Shown here: positions 57,785-64,000 of the stretch, in pieces | How the letters are laid out: each line of letters begins with the position of its first letter | Numbering within the stretch: position 1 is the first letter of the stretch | NCBI RefSeq assembly: GCF_036320965.1 | Contig: NC_092225.1 | Coordinates: forward strand, 75,661,935-75,725,934 | DNA: 64,000 nt | Direction: 5' to 3' | Source of the DNA: Panulirus ornatus | Lineage: Eukaryota; Arthropoda; Malacostraca; Decapoda; Palinuridae | Notes under the pieces: generated by a model | What the model saw: only the letters and a program-made list of their open reading frames with translations | Told to the model about the DNA's origin: nothing | Databases searched by the model: none | Program-made: the position numbers and the translations under genes

Positions 57785-58880
57785 ATGCCTCTCTCTTCTC
57801 TTTCACTAATACTCTTACTTCTTCATCCCACCACTCACTACCCTTTCTAATCAACCCACCTCCCACTCTTCTCATGCCACAAGCATCTTTTGCGCAATCC
57901 ATCACTGATTCCCTAAATACATCCCATTCCTCCCCCACTCCCCTTACTTCCATTGTTCTCACCTTTTTCCATTCTGTACTCAGTCTCTCCTGGTACTTCC
58001 TCACACAGGTCTCCTTCCCAAGCTCACTTACTCTCACCACCCTCTTCACCCCAACATTCACTCTTCTTTTCTGAAAACCCATACAAATCTTCACCTTAGC
58101 CTCCACAAGATAATGATCAGACATCCCTCCAGTTGCACCTCTCAGCACATTAACATCCAAAAGTCTCTCTTTCGCACGCCTGTCAATTAACACGTAATCC
58201 AATAACGCTCTCTGGCCATCTCTCCTACTTACATAAGTATACTTATGTATATCTCGCTTTTTAAACCACGTATTCCCAATCATCAGTCCTTTTTCAGCAC
58301 ATAAATCTACAAGCTCTTCACCATTTCCATTTACAACACTGAACACCCCATGTATACCAATTATTCCCTCAACTGCCACATTACTCACCTTTGCATTCAA
58401 ATCACCCATCACTATAACCCGGTCTCGTGCATCAAAACCACTAACACACTCATTCAGCTGCTCCCAAAACACTTGCCTCTCATGATCTTTCTTCTCATGC
58501 CCGGGTGCATATGCACCAATAATCACCCACCTCTCTCCATCAACTTTCAGTTTTACCCATATTAATCGAGAATCTACTTTCTTACATTCTATCACATACT
58601 CCCACAACTCCTGTTTCAGGAGTATTGCTACTCCTTCCCTTGCTCTTGTCCTCTCACTAACCCCTGACTTTGCTCCCCAGACATTCCCAAACCACTCTTC
58701 CCCTTTACCCTTGAGCTTCGTTTCACTCAGAGCCAAAACATCCAGGTTCCTTTCCTCAAACATACTACCTATCTCTCCTTTTTTCACATCTTGGTTACAT
58801 CCACACACATTTAGGCACCCCACTCTGAGCCTTCGAGGAGGATGAGCACTCCCCGCGTGACTCCTTCTTCTGTTTCCCAT
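57750..58880 (-). pseudogene. RTE APE-type endonuclease (LINE B)
   Basis: 376 codons starting MGNRRRSHAG directly after the 5' UTR. Catalytic landmarks: LNVCGCN (23-29), SETK (52-55), GAYAPGHE (122-129), GDLNAKV (159-165), LDYVLID (227-233), SDH (254-256). It looks functional as a domain, but the frame ends at GRFLQGKKCN because of the A7 run, so it is no longer joined to RT unless frameshifting occurs. Confidence 0.93.
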
Positions 58881-58961
58881 TTTAGAAAGTTAATACAAGG
58901 AGGGGAGGATTTCTGGCCCCCCGCTCCCGTCCCCTCTAGTCGCTTTCTACGACACAGGGTC

Positions 58962-58974
58962 ATCTCGTTAATAT
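58962..58974. repeat. Target-site duplication of LINE B, right
   Basis: ATCTCGTTAATAT, identical to 55669-55681. Confidence 0.88.
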
Positions 58975-61150
58975 ACGAGTATATAGTTTTTTAATTTCTG
59001 ACTATAATGAAACCTTCAACACAATACAAAATGATACAAACAAAAAGTGTGTGAACAAGTATGGAATATAGGTGTAGATGAGACAGTAGAGAATATGTGT
59101 AGCAGGAGTTTAGGAATGAATGGATGAGAAAGTGTTACAAGTGTGATGTTTGAAAAAGGTACCGCATGTCATCTGATTTTGATCATACAAAAGAGAAACT
59201 GACAACTAATTCACATTCATGTTGAAGTAATACAGAAAATAGACTTGCAACTTTCAGTGAAGAATTTGTCCATGCAAACACTGGCTTCTGATAGGGGAGA
59301 AATAAAAAGTAAAGAATCTACATATTCTAAGGTTGCTCACAATCTGAGCTGTTGTGAACACATACTAATACCTCTGATCAAGAAATAAAACACTATTGAA
59401 AAATATATTAATTCAACGAGACAATCATTCTTTGAACCATTTCCCTGTAAATAGGTTGGTGACTTTAAAGGTTTGGAGGTGACAGTGGAGATCAAATGAC
59501 TAAATCTGCAGACATAATGAATAATGCTCACCTTACCTCTGTTTAGAATTAAAGACAGACACCAGTCACCATACTTGGAGTAAAACATGACTACTGAGGA
59601 GTACTACTGTCTTACAAAATAATCAATTAACTTCATAACATTAAGTTCATAAATGTATCTTACAACTTGCAGCTTATTTTCTAAAAGACTGACTGCAAAA
59701 ATAAACTCTCTAATATTACTTCTAAATTGTCTGATGCTCAGTGCAGAACAGCTTTAAAACATGCAACTAACTATCAAGAAATATGTCCACTACAAGCCAC
59801 AGGGTCATCTTGATCACCATTTGGTAAACAAAGTTATATTGAAAACACTTTGCAACATAAAATACAAATGGATAAAACAAAAGAAACACATTAAGCAATA
59901 CACATAATATCTAAGGAATAGGAATGAGATAAGAAAGTAAAAGACACAGGAAAGGAGACTGAGAGAGGAAGCAACCACCAATGTCTCTAACCAACTTTTC
60001 AGTTTTAAAATCGTCATGAATTAAAGTCAAATCAAAATTACTTTAGCAACATTCTGGGATTATTCTTATTCTGATAGTTACTATAGGACATGAACAACAC
60101 TATCCATATAAAGGATGCTCAGTGATAAATGAATCACCAGAGATGTCTTAATATGAAATAATGAAGATACCAGAAAAAATTTACATCAAATAATTTGAAA
60201 AAAAAACAGCTGTTGTATTTCATCTTCGTTTACCTTGGGGGAAAATGAGCACAATCTACCAACAAGGATACGTTGTGAGTTATGAAAAGCTCTGGATAAG
60301 TCATCCAAGTTCAGTGCATAACACCAGCAGTAGCAGAAGCATCAGCAGCAGATGTGGCTTTTGGGAGCAATGTCAAACAAATAGCCAATACCAATCCCTT
60401 TTGATATTTTTCATCTTAACAAAGTACCCTCTATATACAACTGCATTCTCATCTTTTTCTTGTATGTGCTCAGATCATTTGTTTACTATTTCCAAAAATT
60501 CAGAGAAATGAAATAGGTTATACTAGAAATTAAACTGCTAAATACTGACAAAAAAGTATGAAACGATAAATAAAAAAATGAAAAAATGAAGTTTAAAGAT
60601 TATATAATTTCTATTAAAACATACACATAGATCATATCTGATTATGGAGATATGAGTTTCTTTAAGAGCCCCTTAAACAGCCAAAACTGGGAAGTTTTCA
60701 AATCATCTGCAATATTTTCATCAGACTATTTTTTGCTTCCATCTAAATTCTGCAAAGGGCAGATTTATGTGGGTTCTCTTTCTTCACCAGTTGCGTGAAG
60801 TTGATTTTTTTACAAAACTTCCATCTCCCTGCAGCACAACAGGAAATCATTATCTCTTCTTGTAAGACAAAGCATGTGCTTTATAATACTTCCAAGTTTA
60901 TCTGTCAATCTATCACCTTTAACTCTGTTCCCATTTACATGGATGGTTCTGATGCACACAGAGGAAGAATCCCAGTGTAGGCCCATCTCACAAACAACCT
61001 CAGAAATAAAGAAACAAAAGTTCACCTCCCCATGTACAGGTTGTACCTCTAACCCAGCACTCTGTGGTCTGGCAGGTTCTGAATCTGCCACTAAGGCACC
61101 AAAATCTGTTTCACTGCAGCCAAGCTAATATACAGTCCTGTCAATTTCTT
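58975..61150. other. Unclassified AT-rich region
   Basis: No recognised protein or RNA. The longest frames are 93 codons (60810-61091 minus) and 88 codons (60245-60511 plus). Both are short, and several overlap on opposite strands around 60800-61130, so none is called. Could be host intergenic or intronic DNA. Confidence 0.55.
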
Positions 61151-61159
61151 ATATTCAGT

Positions 61160-61850
61160 TTTTTGCCAAAAATGAAAGCAAGAAAAGTTTAAAGTTTTGG
61201 AAAACTTTGAAAAGTGCCAGGAGTACAGAATTAGACAGTGCACTTGTGAAGTGGTTTAAGCTCCAACGTAATGAACATGTAAGCAGTTTTTGGGTGATGC
61301 TTATCAAGCAGGCCAAAGTTTTTCATAGAGTATTAAAGCTAGACTATGACTGAATATTCGCAAGGATGGCTACACAAGTTTAAGTGGAGACATAGAATTT
61401 CAGCACACAGTGTGTACAGAGAAAAGCATAGTGCTGACATGGATTTTTGTAGTGTAGGTCGTATCAAAAGAACTGATAAAAAAATCCAATTCTCTATCAA
61501 ACCACAGCAATACGTACAAGGAGAAAGAAAGTGTGCGAGCCAGCTGCCTGGCTGGGACTGACACAGCACAAGCTGGCTGCACTGACAATAACAATAAAAC
61601 AACAGTAGTAACAAGTGTTAACCAAAGCCAACTACACACCTACGGTTGTTCGTTACATTAACTACTTGTCATAAAGCTGTGACAAAGTCTGTGGATGAAT
61701 TTGCGGTTAGTGGCAACGGAAAATGTAGTTCCAGAACTCGTGTATAATGCTAATGAATCTGCCCTGTACTGGCATTGTATGCCACATAAAACCCCTTGCC
61801 CAAGATAATGAGGAGTTTCCATCTGGGGATACTTAAGATGTAAACTGATG
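61160..61850 (+). mobile_element. Pogo/jerky-like DNA transposon remnant
   Basis: Broken frames show a CENP-B-type DNA-binding domain: STELDSALVKWFKLQRNEHV near 61222-61285, KQAKVFHRVLKLDYD near 61308-61352, then SQGWLHKFKWRHRI near 61361-61402. After about 230 bases of unrelated sequence, KSVDEFAV and VPELVYNANESALYWHCMPH (near 61730-61790) continue into the catalytic domain start; the first catalytic residue is Asn (NAN) where NAD/NVD is usual. It is unlike the Tigger copy at 44032 in detail, so it is a separate family or subfamily. Confidence 0.75.
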
Positions 61851-62139
61851 TAACAATAAAAACCTTGTTTGAAAGATTTGATGGTTGTATTATTTGCAAT
61901 TTCATGCTCTGTTCTAACTTTGACAACACAGCAATATGTATATGGAATGAACTGGCAAGACTAGAGGGTTCCCTTAAGGGTCAATTTCTGTTTCCCAGCA
62001 TTTCCTGTGGTCCAGTAATGACCAGGTCCCAAGGTTAATAGATGAAATAGGTTCAAACTGTATCAGCAAAACATAATCAATACATAATACGAGACTTGAT
62101 TGATCATGGAGTTTCCAATTATCAAACCATTTCCTCATC
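61851..62139. other. Unclassified
   Basis: About 290 bases with no recognised feature. Confidence 0.5.
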
Positions 62140-62335
62140 AGCATCCTAGTCCTGGTGCTATTCAGGACCTCTTTCCAAAGGCTCCTGCAGCCGATGGCAC
62201 TACTTCCAGTAGCAAGGAAATTTGGGATCCTTTGGGTAAGAAATTGTCTGACAAAACCACTTTCAATGATACAGCCTCTTTAAAGGTGATTTTTCATTCA
62301 AGGAGGAGCTCAATAACACCCATGTATAAATCTAA
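62140..62335 (+). repeat. Unclassified dispersed repeat
   Basis: Shares blocks with 48860-49000 and 54157-54297: CTTTCCAAAGGCTCCTGCAG with its GGAAATTTGGGATCCTTT end, and AATGATACAGCCTCTTTAAA with GGTGATTTTTCA. It lies in an open 79-codon frame (62100-62339), and the homologous part is in the same frame in the other copies. Confidence 0.6.
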
Positions 62336-62900
62336 ATAATTTCAAGTGCTTGTGTGATTGTGACATTGGGTGTTTAAGCATAACCTTTTCAAGGCCGAAC
62401 TGTAGCAGCCAGAAACCCTAGCTTGTGGTTGTAGGTACATCTGAATCTGGATCAGACTTTGGGCTATCACAAGTCTGTTTGAGGCCACTAAAGGAAAACC
62501 CAGTCTTAAAGACTTCACTTTGTTCCCTAATCCCATTCAAATGGGTAACATATCAAACTTAAACTATGATGAAGGCACCTAAGGATCAAAGACAAGTGTA
62601 CCAGATCTGGCCTTAAAAGTTAACTTTCAAGTTTCAGACCTACAGCCTCATATAGCACTCCTAATCTGGGCAAGGTGTTAAGCTAGTGCACATTGGCCTC
62701 AAAAGCTATTATTAGACCAGAAAGGCCACTCTAACCTTATTGACTAAACTTCAATGTGCTCCTTCACAACAGGAAACAAATTAGCCTTAAATCATAATAT
62801 AAGTACCTCAGGATCAAGGGCAAGGTACCTGATCAATGCCTTAAAGGCCAACTTTCAAGTTCAGACTTACCAAAGTTACATATTACACCCACACAATAAT
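62336..62900. other. Unclassified, with a diverged ~228 bp tandem repeat
   Basis: GGATCAAAGACAAGTGTACC at 62583 corresponds to GGATCAAGGGCAAGGTACCT at 62811, and AACTTTCAAGTTTCAGACCT to AACTTTCAAGTTCAGACTTA further on. No coding signal. Confidence 0.6.
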
Positions 62901-62904
62901 AATC

Positions 62905-62954
62905 ATGTGGAGTGGCTGGAAGGAGACATGGAAGGGTCTGTGAGGCCTGGCTCT

Positions 62955-63025
<71 letters not shown>

Positions 63026-63140
63026 GGTGGGGCTGTGATTCCAGTGCACTGAGCATGGCAGCTGGGGACTGGATGTTAGCAGGTGTGGCCTTTCTGTCTG
63101 TTCCTGAGACTACGTTGTGAACGTGAGAAGTAGGAATCAG
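62905..63140 (+). mobile_element. Old RTE 3' UTR fragment with (GT)n expansion
   Basis: Segments match the long-type RTE 3' UTR in order: CATGGAAGGGTCTGTGAGGC, CAGCTGGGGACTGGATGTTA, GTGTGGCCTTTCTGTCTGTT. A (GT)n of about 60 bases plus (GGGT)n lies where the intact UTR has only GATGTGGAAAGGGAGCTGTG. Confidence 0.75.
62957..63029. repeat. (GT)n followed by (GGGT)n microsatellite
   Basis: About 30 GT repeats followed by three GGGT units. Confidence 0.97.
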
Positions 63141-63211
63141 GTATAAAAAATATATTACGTTCACACACACACATAAATATAGATATATCTATATTTATAT
63201 CTATAGATATA
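63141..63211. repeat. TA/ATAGATAT-rich palindromic spacer
   Basis: AAATATAGATATATCTATAT, then TTATATCTATAGATATATCT. Nearly self-complementary; could fold into a hairpin or cruciform. It borders the truncated 5' end of the next RTE copy. Confidence 0.8.
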
Positions 63212-64000
63212 TCTAGTGGTGATGTGAGAAGGAGATGGAGTGAGTATTTTGAAGGTTTGTTGAATGTGTTTGATGATAGAGTGGCAGATATAGGGTGTTT
63301 TGGTCGAGGTGGTGTGCAAAGTGAGAGGGTTAGGGAAAATGATTTGGTAAACAGAAAAGAGGTAGTAAAAGCTTTGCAGAAGATGAAAGCCGGCAAGGTA
63401 GCAGGTTTGGATGGTATTGCAGTTTAATTTATTAAAAAAGGGGGTGACTGTATTATTGACTGGTTGGTAAGGTTATTCAATGTATGTATGACTCATGGTG
63501 AGGTGCCTGAGGATTGGCGGAATGCGTGCATAGTGCCATTGTACAAAGGCAAAGGGGATAAGAGTGAGTGCTCAAATTACAGAGGTATAAGTTTGTTGAG
63601 AATTCCAGGTAAATTATATGGGAGGGTATTGATTGAGAGGGTGAGGGCATGTACAGAGCATCAGATTGGGGAAGAGCAGTGTGGTTTCAGAAGTGGTAGA
63701 GGATATGTGGATCAGGTGTTTGCTTTGAAGAATGTATGTGAGAAATACTTAGAAAGGCAAATGGATTTGTATGTAGCATTTATGGATCTGGAGAAGGCAT
63801 ATGATAGAGTTGATAGAGATGCTCTGTGGAAGGTATTAAGAATATATGGTGTGGGAGGCAAGTTGTTAGAAGCAGTGAAAAGTTTTTATCGAGGATGTAA
63901 GGTATGTGTACGTGTAGGAAGAGAGGAAAGTGTTTGGTTCTCAGTGAATGTAGGTTTGCGGCGGGGGTGTGTGATGTCTCCATGGTTGTTTAATTTGTTT
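63212..64000 (+). mobile_element. RTE LINE, 5'-truncated, runs off the window
   Basis: Starts in the SGDVRRRWSEYFEGLLNVF codons. RT landmarks: KVAGLDGIAV followed by a TAA stop (63424-63426), VPEDWRNACIVPLYKGKG, NYRGISLL, CGFRSGRGYVDQ, FMDLEKAYDRVDRDAL (63778 onward) and GLRRGCVMSPWLF at the window edge. Gln in RQG is replaced by Arg. The 3' part and subfamily cannot be seen. Confidence 0.9.

Larger units (their letters stand above)
53177..58473. repeat. Tandem segmental duplication, unit 2 (5,297 bp)
   Basis: Second copy of 47881-53176. The unit extends to 58473 inside the full LINE B, after which LINE B continues with its own 5' part. Only one difference from unit 1 was spotted by eye (an extra T near 53555). 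The (AAT)n tract has the same length in both units. Confidence 0.93.
55682..58961 (-). mobile_element. RTE LINE B, nearly full length, best preserved copy (young)
   Basis: 3,280 bp between perfect 13-base repeats. It has an A-rich tail (on plus TTATTTTTTTTTTATTATAC), short 3' UTR, RT frame 55952-57784, endonuclease frame 57750-58880 and a partial 5' UTR (58881-58955: AATCCTCCCCTCC and TGTCGTAGAAAGCGACTAG on the minus strand). Compared with other copies it has only two obvious lesions, one extra A in the A-run at the EN-RT boundary (seven versus six) and one lost C near the C-terminus. This is the copy that defines how the family inserts. Confidence 0.94.

Noticed and set aside
60810..61128. 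Candidate small host gene (93 codons on minus, 84 on plus)
   Set aside because: Two opposite-strand frames overlap fully, neither has recognisable motifs, and there is no splice or promoter support.

Overview
This is a stretch of eukaryotic, repeat-dominated DNA, not a gene cluster. No host protein-coding gene, tRNA or rRNA was recognised. The repeat content (a very abundant RTE-clade LINE, a Penelope-like element with a GIY-YIG domain, pogo/Tigger transposons, a CR1/L2-type LINE remnant, long TA microsatellites) points to an arthropod, most likely a decapod crustacean. That assignment is inference from repeat style and was not checked against any database.

The dominant component is one LINE family. 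Its full-length form is about 3.3 kb: a ~120 bp 5' UTR, one reading frame of roughly 980-1,010 codons with an APE-type endonuclease (motifs SETK, GDLN, LDYVLID, SDH) followed by a reverse transcriptase (MDLEKAYDRV, RQGCVMSP, FADD) and a basic C-terminal module (WFGHMERM, GRPNWRWKDG), a 3' UTR, and a tail of A-rich sequence or (TA)n. This layout fits the RTE clade. About 25 copies or fragments on both strands occupy about 60% of the window. Every copy fully inside the window is broken. The best is 55682-58961, with two 1-base indels and a 13-base target-site duplication.

Layout: 1-8233 is a run of RTE copies, mostly on the minus strand and joined by (TA)n. 8235-9832 is a decayed Penelope-like element. 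9884-13197 is a near full-length RTE copy. 13443-14008 holds short non-autonomous elements in inverted orientation. 14009-21480 is mostly unclassified AT-rich DNA with a SINE-like repeat and a CR1/L2-like remnant. 21484-25250 is an old scrambled RTE copy. 25255-44031 is a dense mixture of RTE copies, short derivatives and (TA)n tracts. 44032-45150 is an internally deleted Tigger. 45155-58961 contains RTE copies and a 5.3 kb tandem segmental duplication (47881-53176 / 53177-58473). 58975-62900 is mostly unclassified, with a pogo/jerky-like remnant. 62905-64000 holds RTE fragments, the last running off the window.

The most notable patterns are these. (1) RTE copies are joined end to end through (TA)n, as if new copies insert into the tails of older ones. 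(2) A ~235 bp element has a head matching the RTE 5' UTR and a tail matching the RTE 3' end, so it looks like a two-ended derivative. (3) A stepwise subfamily history is visible: a CGA-to-TGA change shortens the ORF, then ~258 bp is lost from the 3' UTR. (4) Two insertions carry 5' inversions of the twin-priming type. (5) A tandem duplication has its crossover mapped to a 94 bp tract inside two RTE copies.
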